Origin: Pilaira anomala
Lineage: Eukaryota; Mucoromycota; Mucoromycetes; Mucorales; Mucoraceae
DNA length: 64,000 nt
Assembly: GCA_025716855.1 (NCBI GenBank)
Contig: JAIXMQ010000020.1
Coordinates: 372,001 to 436,000 of the forward strand
Reading direction: 5' to 3'
The translations under genes and the position numbers were made by a program. This document shows, piece after piece, positions 1 through 13,237 of the stretch. Within the stretch, counting starts at the first letter, position 1; the number at the start of each line of letters is the position of its first letter. Under the pieces are notes generated by a model. That model searched no databases and was not told where the DNA came from. It worked only from the letters and a program-made list of their open reading frames with translations.

Positions 1-862
1 TGAAAAATGCCAATATAGTTTCCATCACTGCTTGTAAAAAGATCACACCGACTCGACCCTGTATTACATTAAACCATATAAATAAACCAAATATGTATGA
101 ATATCTTTTCTTTTTAACTTACCAAAGCAAATGTCAAATAATAAATGAGTACAGTAGGAAACAAAAAGGTCAATAAAGTAAATAAACTTGTGCCTAACAG
201 TAATTGATCTAGATCGTAATCACATGAATCAATACGGTTACGAAGGATATTCCTCTTCTTGCCTCTGAATAAATTAAAGAGTGAATTCAGGATAACTAAT
301 TGCCAATTAAAGATACGTGCTGCTACCATATAAAAACAATAGACGTGTAAGGTCATGAAAGCTAAAAAGTCAGATGAAAGTGAAATGATCATCGTCACCC
401 CAAATACACCCGATAAGCCAATCGTATGAATGATTTGAGGTGTGTAAGGTTCGATGGTTTGCGTACAAAGTGTCCACAATCGAATAAGCCAAAGGAATAA
501 TTCACTGAGAAAACTACCAAGTTCATGGTTGAGTTTAAGCCCTGCTGGTGATTCCAAAAACCAAAGCATCATGGAATGAAGTGACTCTACTGTGTATTTC
601 TATATATAAATACATTAACTTTTTTGTATTTTTGTATTTTTGTATCTATCATTCTATTTTTTTTTTTTTTTTTTTTTTTTTTACATGTAAAATTCGGTGA
701 AGTTTTTCTGCCATAGCAGCATTATTTGCCATTAGAAACGAACCAATTGCTAAACCAATGATAATATCATTTGCAACTAACCACATACTATTGTAAAAAC
801 TATACTAAAAAACGTTCGTTATGTCTGTACTTCAACAACTTTTTTTTTTTAAATGTAAAAAA

Positions 863-894
<32 letters not shown>

Positions 895-2264
895 AAAAAA
901 AAACTCTACCTAATATAATAAGCTCTGGTCTTTGCTGTATTAGCCCAATTTTGCTTTCGAAGCATCATATATTGACGTGGCCAAAAAAAGAGTTGTTGTA
1001 ACCTTAAATCTACTTGTTGGCCTACATATATATAAAAAGGAGAGAGAGGTGATAAATAAAAAGGTACAGTCAAAAAAAAAAAAAAAAAAAAAAAATCTCT
1101 TCTTTTTTTTATTCCATACCAGCTGCAAAAAGATCTTTAAAAGCAACACCATTTAAAATGAATTTAGGTAACCTAACGCTTAATGCATGTAAAGTAACCT
1201 CAGCCAAAGCTAAAATTGAAAACAAAATCGACAAAAATAAACTGACAATGATTTTCTTTACATGATACCCGATAAATCCTTTTGGGTTGGTGATGGTCGT
1301 TTGAACCAAAGAATGAAAGAATGAGTATAAGGAACGTGTGATACGGTCGAGTGTTGGGTATCTTGGTGCATTTTTACGCTTATGTTGATTCACTAATAGT
1401 CTCATGCCATGTTCCAAAAAATAAGATGAATTGATCTGCACAAGTACGATCCCTAAATCGTCTGACGCTGGCTCCGTTTCGTGGTTCATCATGTGTCCAT
1501 AATCTATAATTTTCTTTAGGTTCGAGAGTTCTTCCAGTTGCTTTTTCGTTAATGGTTTTTCGGTTTTCGTGATATTCATATCTGTAGATGAAATATCAAG
1601 TTCGAGTGGATCAAGTGCTAAGAATTGAAGTCGTTTAGGGTTCGGTTGCTCGTAAAATATGACTTCGTAGGTATCAAAAACAAGTTTTTTTTCATTCACA
1701 TTGACAGATCTGTATACATGTATTAATATCGTCAAACGATTAATTTCAATTTTAAATCACTTACAGTGGTACAGGTACATAAGCATCATCCAATGCTACC
1801 TTTAACCATACATGATGACCTATTATGCTACCTTGTTAGAAAATAACCATGGTTACACATGATAATATATCTTCTATTTTTTTTTTTTACTTTGATCTGT
1901 TGAAGAAGGCACTGGATAATCACTTTGACCATCCACTAAAACTCCAAGAATTTGTGGAGTGACAGTACAAACTTTATTGATATAAGTAAATTCAGAATGT
2001 TCACCAGAAATACAAAACTCAGTTAATAAGTCTTGCATTTCGTTCAACTATTTCGAATATAAAAAAAAAAAAAAGTTTCAAAATGGTATTCTCAATGATG
2101 AAGAGTTTTTTTTTTCTTCTTTTTTTTACCTGTAGACCAGAAACGATAGAAGCAATACATATAGTACTTGTGGTATTATACCAACCGATTAAAAAACCAG
2201 GTTTTGTCTTTGGCGAACATAGATGTGAAGGCCAAAATAACTTTATGGCATCATGAGATGACAT
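1..2264 (-). CDS. GPI1: GPI-GlcNAc transferase subunit Gpi1/PIG-Q (3'-truncated by window edge)
   Basis: Gpi1/PIG-Q is a multi-pass ER membrane subunit of the complex that transfers GlcNAc to phosphatidylinositol, the first step of GPI-anchor synthesis. Exons, read on the minus strand: 2264-2130, 2047-1891, 1831-1765, 1709-1120, 1021-910, 799-685, 599-123, 58-<1. All junctions are GT..AG and in phase. I chose the ATG at 2264 because it gives the usual short N-terminus followed by LFWP and GFLIGW. Family landmarks are VDLRLQQLFFWP, FYNSMWLVAND, SLHSMMLWFLESPAGLKLN and FRGKKRNILRNRIDSCDYDLDQ with hydrophobic helices after it. The C-terminus lies beyond base 1. The gene diverges from the T5orf172 gene. 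Upstream TTG-initiated reading of the same frame was not accepted as coding. Confidence 0.93.
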
Positions 2265-2653
2265 TATTCTAGTTTTTTCACTTCTACACAAAGCATTTAA
2301 AAAGTGTGATATCTGGAGGGTCCAACCCAAAAAAAAAAATATCTAAAAATTACAAAGTCACGTTTCTTTTTCATTCACTTTTGATTCTTATATCTTTTTC
2401 TGTTACCATAACAACAGAAATATAATCATTTATTAATTTAATACATTCTATGGTTTAGATAACTTGTTCATTGGACCACTGATTAATGAAGAAGCTCGAT
2501 TAACAAGTTTTTCTTTTATTTTTTTATCACTAGAAATATCATAATTTAGGAGAGGAGGGAGGGGGGGGGAGTTTTTTCAGGCACAGCTTTTTTTAAAAAG
2601 TTTTTTTTTTTTTTTTTTTTCTCTCTTTTCTTTATTCTTCTTTTAACATTAAA
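2265..2653. promoter_or_regulatory. Divergent promoter region GPI1 / T5orf172 gene
   Basis: This is 389 bp between two divergent start codons. It is AT-rich, with a poly(T) run at about 2601-2620 directly before the plus-strand start codon and a G-rich patch near 2555-2570. No convincing TATA box. Promoter role is inferred from position only. Confidence 0.5.
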
Positions 2654-3837
2654 ATGTTAAGGCAATGTCAACATAGACTTGCTTTTACAAAAAACAATTG
2701 GTACAATTCAGCCTTGAAAGCCATTTTACCTAAACAAAGAATCCAACTCAACTTTTGGAAAGACCATGCACGTACCAACGCTACCTTAGCAACGGTGTTG
2801 AAAGAAGAGAATATGCAACTCGAAACGTTTGTGACACCATTACCAGTATCTTCTATTGAACCACTTCAAAAATTGAAACCAAAGCCTGGATGGATACGTA
2901 TTCGTTGTGCTGGTTTCAGAATCTATGACGGTCAACGCTGTGAACATCATGTCAGGGTCAAATCCTCTATACCCTCAACCGAACCTATTTATTGTCGACA
3001 TCACGTTCCACAACCACCCATTCCTATAAAAAAAGATAGATACGCTTTTCATAGCCAAAATCGTGCCTCAAAGGAAGAAATAGATAGTCATATACAATAT
3101 TATACACCACCTGAAATTGAACAAAAGATTTTTGAAGCGCCTGCAAAACTATATAATTGTTGGGACTGTAACTATTTTTTTTTTTTTTTTTTTTAATCTG
3201 TATATAACTCATCTTGTTTTTTAACTGATTGATTTCTTATATAGTATGGATTGGTGAACATATCAATGAGGAAAAGAAATTATTAATAAAACGGGAAATG
3301 GAAAAGCCAGTATCAAAACTAGACAAAGAAGGATTTATCTACTGTTATTCATTTCCAACCGGACCTCGAGCCTCACAAAACACACACGCTTATTTTAAAA
3401 TTGGAAGAACTTCAAATCCGCATAGACGCATGTCTCAAGTTTTATATGAATGTAAAATGATGCCAAAAATTTATGAAGTATTTCCAAGTTTCCCGTTATA
3501 TCTAGATCAAAAATTATTACCGACCAACTTATCCACATTAAAAAAGAAAGTAAGTGAAATACCTACATGTCCATTAACTCATAAAGTGGAAAGGTTGATT
3601 CATTTAGAATTATCCAGTTTATTTAAGCGTGCAGGCTTCAAATGTGATGAATGTGGTAAAACGCATCGTGAATGGATCCGTATCGATAGAAAAAAAGGTC
3701 CTAATGATGAACCAATGACTGATAAACAACTCTGGATATCTTGTATTCGACCTGTCATATTAAAATGGATAAAATATGGTGTACTGGTTTCAACCCTAAG
3801 TCAACATAATAATAGTAATATTAGTAATAGAAAGTAG
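2654..3837 (+). CDS. T5orf172 (GIY-YIG-like) domain protein
   Basis: Two exons, 2654-3167 and 3245-3837 (intron with a GTAACT donor and a T-rich body), give 368 aa. The C-terminal half carries a T5orf172/DUF1766-type module (also seen in S. pombe Mug113): GFIYCYSFP, then FKIGRTSNPHRRMSQ, then a conserved helical part and a KCDECGKTHREW segment with a CxxC pair. The N-terminal half has RIRCAGFRIYDGQRC followed by HH and CRHH, which looks like a small Cys/His metal-binding knuckle. The fold is related to GIY-YIG nucleases, but the fungal proteins have no established role that I know. The start ATG follows a poly(T) block. It converges with the proline dehydrogenase gene with 134 bp between stop codons. 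Confidence 0.85.
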
Positions 3838-3971
3838 AAATAGATAATAAAAAGTGAAAAAAAAAATTGGTTTTATTTATGTGAAAAAAAAAATAACTAC
3901 AGATAGAATACAAGAAAGAAAATGATCTAAAAAAAAAAAAAAGAAGGGAAAAGATGATAATAAATAAAAAT

Positions 3972-6053
3972 TTAAGCAGCAGTTTCTGTTCCATCACTGG
4001 TAGTGCCATTGGAATTGACATCAACAGCTAAAGTACTATAATCAATGGAAGAAGTGTTTTCAAGAGGAGTATGAACAACCCCACCAGCAAGATCGGAGAA
4101 TCTGTCTTTAACTTCTTGCCACATCAAGGCACGTTCCTTACTGACACCTCCTAAAACGGCCGAGTTTTCTTGTGCGCGACGAAGTAAATAAGGAATGACC
4201 TCATCAATCATACCATAAGGTAAATACTTGTAAATAGAATACCCGTTCTTGCCTAAAGTATATGAAATCTGATCTTGCATACCAAACAATTGACCGAAAT
4301 GAACTACTCCAGAGCGCGGTAATACATGATGTTTCTCCATTTCTTCTACGGTTAAAATGGTCGATTCTCTATTATGACTTGCTACCATAAATACAATAGG
4401 GGCGGTGGTACTTGTTAAAGCCTGGCCTGTACTATCTTGATATGCATGTAATCGTTCAAGTAAGAATCGAACACCATTATTATAAGAAGCGTGCGTATCC
4501 TCAAGTGTATCATGAATAGGAGAAGGGTACTTCAATTGATCCGCACGCTTACGTTCAGATACCATGTAAGCACCACGCACTAATTTAGCAGCAAAGGCAA
4601 AATTCTTACGATTGGCTCTGTCCACATCCCGCTCTAATTTCTTTTGAGCTGCCTTTGTATACATTTGATCTAAAATAAAAAAAAAGGGGGGGTTTAAGTT
4701 AAACATGACACTCTTTTTTTAGCATATATTGTATTACTTACAGGTATTATAAACGGTAGGAGAATGATCTGTATCATCTCTACGGTTAAACTTTTCTTGT
4801 AAATTCATTGCAACATGATCAATTGCCTCTTGGAAATAAGACTGTTCAGCATCTACCATGATACCTACCCTGACTTCATGTGCTAATTGACAGACTTGTT
4901 CTAACCGATTGACCATTCTATCATAGGCTTCTAAATCTTCGCGAGTTAAAAACACTTGTTCTTCTGTCTTGGTATCGATATCCGTTTCCCACCATATTTT
5001 TCGACCATCTCCTCTTAAATTAAATAATTGGCTGAATTCAGCATAATCCAATGTACCTTGATTTTGTTTTAAATGAGACACTATCTGAGTTCTTTGACTT
5101 TGTTGTAATTCAGACTGAGGTGCGGGACATAATTTTGTGATTACATGTTCAAGACAAGCATTATCAACGTGACCTTGAACTTGATACATTTCAAATGCTT
5201 GATCCAAATACAACATCACTTGATTTAAACGAAGTAATAATTCAGGAGGAGCAAAAGCAGTGACCTTGACTGCTGCAAAAGCACCACTGGTAGCATATTC
5301 CTCATGTTGACCTGAGGCAGCTGTCTTGATACAATTCTTGATCATCTCTAAAATCACATCGGCCTTTTGTTCTTGAAGCCAGTATTTACCTTCTTTCTTT
5401 ATATCCTTCTGCTTGGAACTCAATTCATCTAAATGTAAATCGGCTTCCACACTCAAGTCAAGGATACAATTGATACCGGATTGTGATAAACGAGTCATGG
5501 TAGCTACACATTCTTCGGCTGTTTCTCCACCACAGAATTGACTAAAGAAAGTATTCTTGACAAACCAATAGACTGGAGCTTGAAGGTGTAATGTCTCGGC
5601 TAATTTGATTAAATGGGGAGCTGCATCGACTATCCAAGGCAATGTACATAATTTATATACAAACAAACCCAATAAAAGTTCTTGTGTAGTTTTAGCCTTC
5701 ATGGCAGCACGGTTTTCATCATCCATTAATTCATGAATGGTACCTGTAGAGGTAGAGGTACTAAAGGCCGAGATGGGAGCAGAAGAAACCTCAAGTACTA
5801 ACTTTTCATTCATCTTTGGAGCATAATGATAATAAGCTAAAGAGACAGCAGCTAAAGTAGAAATTGTCTTGATAGGTAAACTCTTGGTGATAGAAGATTT
5901 CATAGGTTGACCCGTATGGAATTGATGCGCTCTTTTGAAGCTTGCTAAGGTGTTGATAGTACCATATTGAAGACTTGAACTGGATTTACTGATATGATGA
6001 GTAGTAGTAGCGTTTAAAAAGTAAGAAGTACGGGAAATAAAATGTCGTTGCAT
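3972..6053 (-). CDS. PUT1: Proline dehydrogenase (proline oxidase), mitochondrial
   Basis: FAD-dependent inner-membrane enzyme that oxidises proline to pyrroline-5-carboxylate. Exons 6053-4742 and 4669-3972 join in phase across YNTY|QMY to give 669 aa. The N-terminus (about 50 residues) is rich in Ser, Arg and His without acids, as in a mitochondrial presequence. The PRODH barrel is clear: NCILDLSVEADL, KVTAFAPPELLLRLN, AKLVRGAYMVSERKRAD, FMVASHNRESTI, QLFGMQDQISYTLG, YKYLPYGMIDEVIPYLLRRAQENSAVLGG. A roughly 100-residue insert (about 275-375) resembles the EF-hand-like insert of animal and fungal PRODH. The end is acidic and Ser/Thr-rich. Poly(A) tracts after the stop are shared with the convergent T5orf172 gene. 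Confidence 0.96.
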
Positions 6054-6710
6054 ACCAATTCTGGCACAAATAAAATTGAATATGTAGAGAAAAAGAGGAA
6101 GAGGAAGAACTGTAAATTTTTTACGAGTAATGAAGAAAAATACGCGAAATTATTTGTATGCCTTTATATATACATTTTTTTTTTTTTTAGTGCATCTTTT
6201 TTTTTTTACGGGAACATTAGAAATGAAAGCTTTTTTTTTTTTTATGTATAAATCCCTTTATAGCAACTTTTTTCGCACGTTCGAACCAATCATAATTCAA
6301 AATTAAGGTTTAAGGCTGATTTGACAGCCAAACCCGACATGTTTCCCATTTTTTCTGCTTTTTAAAAAAAAAATTGTGGAGAATTTATTTCAATTTGAAC
6401 ATTAGATCAAGTTCTTTTAAATTTTTTCTGCTAGTCTTTAATAAACTTTTTTTTGTCATTATTTCGACATGATTATTCTATAATTTCCTTATGATAGTAT
6501 TTGTAATTTTATGTTTCATGTTTTCTGTCCTTTTTTTTAATATTAAAAAGCTGATGTTATTTGTGTACGTAAAGAAAAAAAAAGATCAATGTGCGTGTAT
6601 GCTAAAGACTATTTTTAAAAAAAGTCCCCTCTCTCTCTCTCATATTACAAACAAATAAATTTAATAATAATAACCCTGCTTCCGGGAAAATATCCACCCT
6701 TTTTATTTAT
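6054..6710. other. AT-rich spacer / PRODH upstream region
   Basis: No gene seen. Contains several T8-T11 runs (about 6177-6240) and an AACCAATCA motif near 6284-6292, a candidate CCAAT box about 230 bp upstream of the PRODH start. A (CT)n run lies near 6630. Confidence 0.4.
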
Positions 6711-7750
6711 TTACCAGATTAAAGTATTATTATCTGGTTGATGCATGATAGAAAAGTAATTATCATTATTAGATAAGGAAGAAGAAGAAGCATCAGATAA
6801 GTAAGGCTTTCTTGTCCCCTTTTTTTCACAATTATTATAAAATAATTCATTAAAATCTTGTTGTTGTTGTAACAATTGATCGTTGTTATTCTTGTTTCTT
6901 ATTAAATGCATTGTCTCGAATAAAGCTGTATCCATTTGTTCTCTTTTTCGATTCGTTTTAATCGCATTTCTTCTAGCGGCTGCTTTATCCAATTCTTCTT
7001 TAATATAATCGTGCTTTTGTTTACCTTGCTTTTTAAGTTGGGCCGACAATAAGGATGATCTTTCTTCTTGTTTTATAAATTCTTTCTTTGAAAAGATATC
7101 TTGTTGCTGATTATGATCGAGTTGATAATGTTGTAAATAAGATGTGATTGGCATAGTATCATCATTTGTAGTAGTATTACCAGCTGAATTGGGAATACTA
7201 TTGTTATTATAATGAAGCCAGTCATTAATCATAGTCTTTTTTGATATCGCACCTAATTTCTCTTCCATGGTTGCCAATGTATAGTGATTAGGTTTTCTAT
7301 TACGATTATCCATACATGTATTAATGATTAATTCGTTACTATCCGTATTATTATTATAATAATAAGGTCTACTTGTATTCTTTTGGTTGATTTCATGCTG
7401 TGTAGCATCTAATTCCTTCATTAGTGTTGTTTTCCAATCAATTCTATCATTTTCTAACCCATTTAGAGTAAAAGGGAGTGATGGTAGAATACCGTCACAA
7501 TAAGTCGAATGTGAATTATCTGTAAGTGATTGAATATCCATGGTTGAAGGAGGAGCATGTTTAATAGTTATTTCTGGTTTAACTTTATTTTCAGACCCTG
7601 TAATATATAAAAAAAAGAAGATTAAGTAACTATGCAAATGCATGCGTAATGTGCAGTGCTTATGTGATTCATAATCGCGTAATAATAATTATACTCACTT
7701 TGGCCAGCAGCAGTTGAATTTGAAGATGTAGAAGATAAAACGGAATTCAT
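6711..7750 (-). CDS. Hypothetical low-complexity protein
   Basis: Exons 7750-7699 and 7597-6711 (intron with GTGAGT donor and TATTACAG acceptor) join in phase to give 312 aa. I do not recognise the family. It is hydrophilic and rich in Asn, Gln and Lys. A basic, probably helical segment lies at about 205-255 (EELDKAAARRNAIKTNRKR), followed by a short Gln run and a Ser/Asn-rich tail. No signal peptide or membrane segment. The start ATG was chosen because the frame upstream has only non-ATG codons. The basic helix could suggest a nuclear role, but that is only a guess. The splice sites and an open frame of 0.9 kb in AT-rich DNA support a real gene. Confidence 0.65.
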
Positions 7751-10545
7751 TTTTTTAATTAATTTTGAAAAGATATTTTCATTTTTTAAACATTTGGGTT
7801 TTTTCTTCAACTTGTTTTTTACTTTTTGAAATTTCCTACATATTTACAAAAAGCATTGGTGGACATTTATTTGTTATTTATTTATTTTTTTTTTTTTTAC
7901 CCTTTTTCGGAAACCTTTTCGTTGTCGATCGTTGTTGTATTCCAAAAAAACGACTTTTTTCGCTTCATTTCTTCTGGTTTATTATTCATTTTATTTTTAT
8001 TTTTATTTGTATATGTAATATAGGAAAAAAAATAAAGGTTTTTTTTTTTTAAAAAAAATAAAAAAGATAAAAAAAATATATATATATATATAGATAAATA
8101 AATAAAAAATAAAAAATAAAAAAAGAGAGAGAGAGAAAATATATAATGAATTGGGCGGAAAAGGCGGAATCAGTCCGAATCTCTCTTGAGAAAACCATTT
8201 TCACCACCATTTCTCATCATTTAAATCACTCGTGTGACACCAAGAAAAAAGGAATCTCCATTTAAAGAACATGATATATTTTCCTTTTGGTCTTCCGTAG
8301 CATCTTTTAGGTTCCGGCTCTTTTTACTCTCTTTTGTTGTTGTTTGTTACAACAATGTACTCACTCCAATAACTTTTCATTTCAAAATAAATCAAGATAG
8401 CTGTATATTATAAAAATTCAATTGAGTAATAAAATACATATCTATCTATGCAATAAAAGTTGTAGTACCAATAAAATTGTATTACTCACACAATAAACTC
8501 ATCACTCACACGCCTTTTTAAAAATAAGTGGCATTACAAGTTAGAAAAAAAAAAAAAAACGCCTCTCCATTTATAATTATAAACAATATTGAGCACGTAC
8601 ATGAATTTTTGTGTATTGTATAAATAAAATAAAAGTTATATATAAAAATATACGCTATATTTAAATACGTGTATCGTGCGCGCCCACTCGCAAGTACTAT
8701 TATTAAGAACTTTCTTTTCTTTCCGCAGTTAAAAAAAGAGAACGCGCAAACATACACTGTACCCAGACGACCCAGGCAAATCGTATTATAGTATTTTTTT
8801 TTAAAAAAAAAACACAGAAATGATGATGAAAGAATTACCAAATAAAACTGAATTAGCCAAGAGAAGTGATAATGGCCCAAAAGAAAAAAGGAATGATTTG
8901 TTACTTGCTTCCGAGACCTTGTACCACACCGGATATACATGTAGTGGTAGCTCTTTTTATTTGAAAGGACTAAAAAGCAAAATTTATTCCAATGTGAAGA
9001 GAATCTGCTCTAGAACCAATAAAATCTCATTAATAATAAGCTTTTTCTTGTTGTTGTTGTTGTTGTCAATAAACAAACTAAACATGCTCTTCTGCAATAT
9101 TTTAAAATGTATTTATATAAATATATCATATGACAAAATGTTTTTTGGAAAAAAAAAAAACTTAATATACTAAGCAGAGCAACATCAGTTTTAAATTACA
9201 TATAATATTGACCATGCTTTTGTTATTATTGATTGAATTGTTATAGCTATATATATATATATATATATATTTTAGTCGGTAAGAGAGTTTTTACTATATA
9301 TAACCTCTCTCAAAATAAATAACGAAAAAACCAAACATGATCAATCAAGAATTCCTTAATACTTCTCCTTTTTATAGTACCTGATGAGACATGCAAGAAA
9401 AGGTAAATGAACTAAGTAAGTCAGCTGTTGTAGGACGAATCACTTCAAATTAAACAAGCGGTTATATTGATTTTATAGAAAATTCAAAGAAAAAGTCTCC
9501 TTGTCTATTTGCATATATCCATGTGAAGCTTAAATTGAAATACTTTTGCTCTCAGTAGTAACCTGCATTTTACTGCCGTCCCTTGATCATAAAAATGTAA
9601 TGTATGTAAGGACTTTTCAGATGTTTTTAAGTTTGAAAAATATACACATATATCATATGATACAAGTAAGATAGAATTGTGATATGACAAGTATAACTAC
9701 TTTTTATAACTTTTACATACAACAAGTTAATAAGCAACATTTTTTTTTTTAACTGACTATATAATAGTTATAAACAACTTCACGTTTTTAATCTGTTGTC
9801 TTCAACCTTAACTATTTATTCTTTTAAAATTATTCTCTTTCCATTTCGTCAACAAGATCATTTAATACAACATACCTTTCACGCAATGCTATATATAAAT
9901 AAATAGCTAACATTTTGCACCTCTATTTGAAGAATATCTAAAAATATAGACAGATACTACTTATTTTTTCAAAGCCAGGGGAGTTTTTAAGTTTGGAAAA
10001 AGAAGCACCACCATATCCAAATAACTAAAAAAAAGTGCAATGAAAAACGTTTGTTTCTTCCATTCTGCCACATCAAATAGATCTACAAGTAGCTTACACA
10101 TTTTTTTCTCTTTTAAAGTCACCTGCCTAACAATCTACTTCGATCTGTTTCATAAAAGACAGGTAAATGTTTAAAGTTAAAGTATTTTTCTTAACGAATA
10201 TATAAAACTTCAAAATATACACTTTCATATTTTTTATTGCTTAGCTTCTGCATATACTTTAACCTTAATTAATTCAAACTATATTCACTCTATTATTTTT
10301 CTGTCAAGTTCATGAACGAAAGGAATATTAAAAATGTAGTGACTTTTCTATAATTTTCTCTCTTTTTCTCTTTTGATTTATTGAAATGTTGATTGTGTGG
10401 CAAGCTGTCTCGATCAAATTAAACTGTGTAACCGCAAATGACTAGATGCCCTTTTTTTTTTGGATACAGCAAAAACCAGTTATTTGTCAATGAGCGAAAC
10501 AACTTTTATACTATACTGGCCCATTCAAATGGTCATGTTTAAACT

Positions 10546-10576
<31 letters not shown>

Positions 10577-10803
10577 ACATCAAGTACATAAAAACAACTT
10601 AAAATAATACCAGCAAAAAGACTTTCTGATCAGCATTTCTGATTGAGTTTCTTTTCATTTTTAGAAAGATAAATACTAAACATTTTGCAATCACAAAAGT
10701 AACATTTTTCTTAAGAATATTTATTTCCTTGCTTCCCAACTTTTTTTTTTTTTTTTCTAAAAAAACTATTATTTGGTAGAGATATATTTTACCACAAAAT
10801 ATT
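7751..10803. other. 3-kb AT-rich intergenic region
   Basis: No convincing gene. Holds a purine-rich A/GA stretch (8050-8140), a T10A10-type junction (about 8790-8811), a short (TA)n microsatellite (about 9246-9271), a (TTG)n run (about 9050-9065) and an A30-like tract (about 10545-10573). A 117-codon ORF at 8820-9173 is discussed among rejected items. Confidence 0.4.
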
Positions 10804-13016
10804 TTATACATTATCATCGCTTATACTAAGCCTAGTGCGCTTTAAAAGAATAGCAGCTTCTTCATTATCATCAGCTATGGTGGGTGGATCTATCAGTGTC
10901 ACACCAAGTGCAGTTGATAGTGGATACAAGTTACTCGGTAAATGTGTACTATCTTTTCCTGTCAGTTCATTCAATCGCTCTAATGTTCGCTGCTCCCAGG
11001 CAGCTGCTTCAGATCTAGCCATATTACCATGGAACAAAAGCGCTAACACTGCCATCACACCCGCAATCGCAGCTTGAAAAATAAGTGCTACTGTCATATC
11101 ATTTTCAGGAACCGAATCTTCACGACGAGTAGCATCCATTACCAGAACAAAGATGAATCCAAACAGTTGTGATCCTTGCCAAAGAATTGAGTTGGTGGTT
11201 GCTTCTGCTACAGGATAAGATGCTAAATAAAGAAGTTAATCATCTTTTTTTTTTGTGTGTAGTAGGGCATAATAAAAGTTTAACGTACTTTCTGAACCTA
11301 ACTCAATGACTACAGGAACTAAAAATGATAAAAAAAATTGGTTCATGGTCAGGACAAATAAGATGGCGGCATAAGAATCTTTTTGAACTATTTTATATTA
11401 AGTTAATTCAACATGTAAAATATTGAAAATAATAATAAAAAAAAAAAAAAAGGTTTATATTTTACCCATAAATATAAAAGCGATATCTGTCACAAGAACC
11501 ATTGGTGCAACAAGCTTAAGGAAAAGTTTATGTTGTTTTGTATAGTCTAGAATTGGTCCAGATACAGCTAATAAAATTTAAATGAATGAGTATATCATCT
11601 AACGTGTTGTCATATTTAACTTGAAAAAAAAAAAAAAGAATCATACAGCAGCCTAAGGTTCCAGCAAAGAAAGCTAAAGCATTTAATTGACCTGCGTCTG
11701 AATTAGAGTACCCGTGTGGTTCAACAATTTGTGCAAATAAAGCACAGAATGAAATACTTAGCCCAACATTCAAACTATGAACTACAAACAGGATCCAAAA
11801 ATTTAAGTTTTTTGAAAGTATCACCAAACCATCAAAAAATGATGGTCGATCACTTTCTTGAACTCGCATAGGAGGTGTACGAGGCTTTTCTGGTATGAAC
11901 ATGAGCGGAAGAAATACTAGTGCTGCAAACCCAGATACCAAGTTTAACTACATTTGTATATATTAATTAAATGGTTTTTAATGAGTTTCTTTTTTTTTCC
12001 GTATCTCTCTCTCTCTCTTTTTTTTTTTTTTAATATTAATAGTTTTATAAATACAGTACCACCATTGGAATAGAACTAGAGTCTAAAGTGATTGCCGGGA
12101 TTACAAACATGACTAGAATGGCACCATAATTCGATGCTAAAAAAAAAATGTTTGATTTACAAGCTTAATTTTAATTGTTTATTTTAAAACAAGTATGCAA
12201 ACTTTAAGAATGACAAACTTTTCTTTCTCTTTCTCTCTTTCTTTACCTACAAACATGCCAGCTGTTGCACGTAAATTTTCTGTAAACCAGGTGGATGTAA
12301 ACTAAATGAGGTAGAATAAAAAGTCATTAAAAATGAATCATTTATGAGAGATTAAATCTTGTAGTATACCATGGTCATGATATTAAGTGCCATCGGTGCT
12401 GCAATTCCTCCAACAATCTGGCCAACCATAGCTAATGCATAAGACGGCGGGATAGTTTTTACAGCGAGACTACGAATAGAGCAACCAAGAGCACAAAGAA
12501 ACCCGGACGCCATGATCTACAAATATTCAAATTAATTTAGTTTTTTTTTTTTTTTTTTTTTTTATAAAAAAAAAAAAAAAACCCTGATTTATATGTAATA
12601 TAGACTATATTTACAGATCTTTTTACACCCAGTTTTTCAAAAATAAATCCAGTGAAAAAACTGACAATGACATAAACAATACATTGAACAGTGGCAAGCC
12701 AATTGACTGCAGACATCGAGACATGAAAAAATTGGGCTGTCATACTTGGGATGACACTAAAAGTAAATTGAAATACAGAAACAGCAGTTCGAAGCAAAAC
12801 GAGTAGCAACAAGGCAAACCATGCTTGAGGATAAGTTTTCAGCTGAAAAGAAGGATGTGATATAGAAGTCGGGATAACGATCACAGTAGTGCTGGCTACC
12901 GAGGTCGTATCCTCTTCTTCTTTTGCTTTCATGCCTTTTAATGAGGAAGAGATACTTTTGTCTGAATTATCAGATTGTTCTTCTTTACACGTTTTTTCTT
13001 TAAATATTCGGTGCAT
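10804..13016 (-). CDS. MFS transporter, SLC49/FLVCR-like
   Basis: Eight exons on the minus strand: 13016-12615, 12516-12370, 12301-12247, 12136-12060, 11947-11647, 11567-11466, 11387-11289, 11222-10804. Phases sum to a clean 533-aa frame. The cytosolic N-terminus (about 60 aa, charged) precedes twelve predicted membrane segments. SLC49-like signatures are VSMSAVNWLATVQCIVY, FEKLGVKRS, PPSYALAMVGQIVGGIAAP, FTSTWFTENLRATAGMF, the central loop PEKPRTPPMRVQES, and YPVAEATTNSILWQGSQLFG in TM11. SLC49 members move heme, pyrimidines or other small solutes; the substrate here cannot be read from sequence. The C-terminal tail is long and acidic. Introns carry T/A homopolymers. Confidence 0.88.
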
Positions 13017-13196
13017 TTGTTATCATGCTTCAAATACTTTTTTAAAATTCAAAAAAAGAAAAAAAAAAGGATTGGAAGTCATTTGTTTTTTATTCTGTTT
13101 TTTTTTTTTTTTTTTTGTTATGTTTTATATTGTGGTTAAAAGAAATATCATCATTAGATGAAATTAAAATTCAAATATGTGTATTCTATACAAGAC

Positions 13197-13237
<41 letters not shown>

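Noticed and set aside
2265..2342. Extension of GPI1 upstream of 2264 through a TTG-started frame
   Set aside because: No upstream ATG can be joined in phase, and the ATG at 2264 gives the family's normal short N-terminus before LFWP.
8820..9173. 117-codon plus-strand ORF with a Leu run
   Set aside because: No recognisable domain, the Leu run comes from a (TTG)n microsatellite, the tail is AT noise, and there is no neighbouring gene context. Could be a small gene, but not supported.
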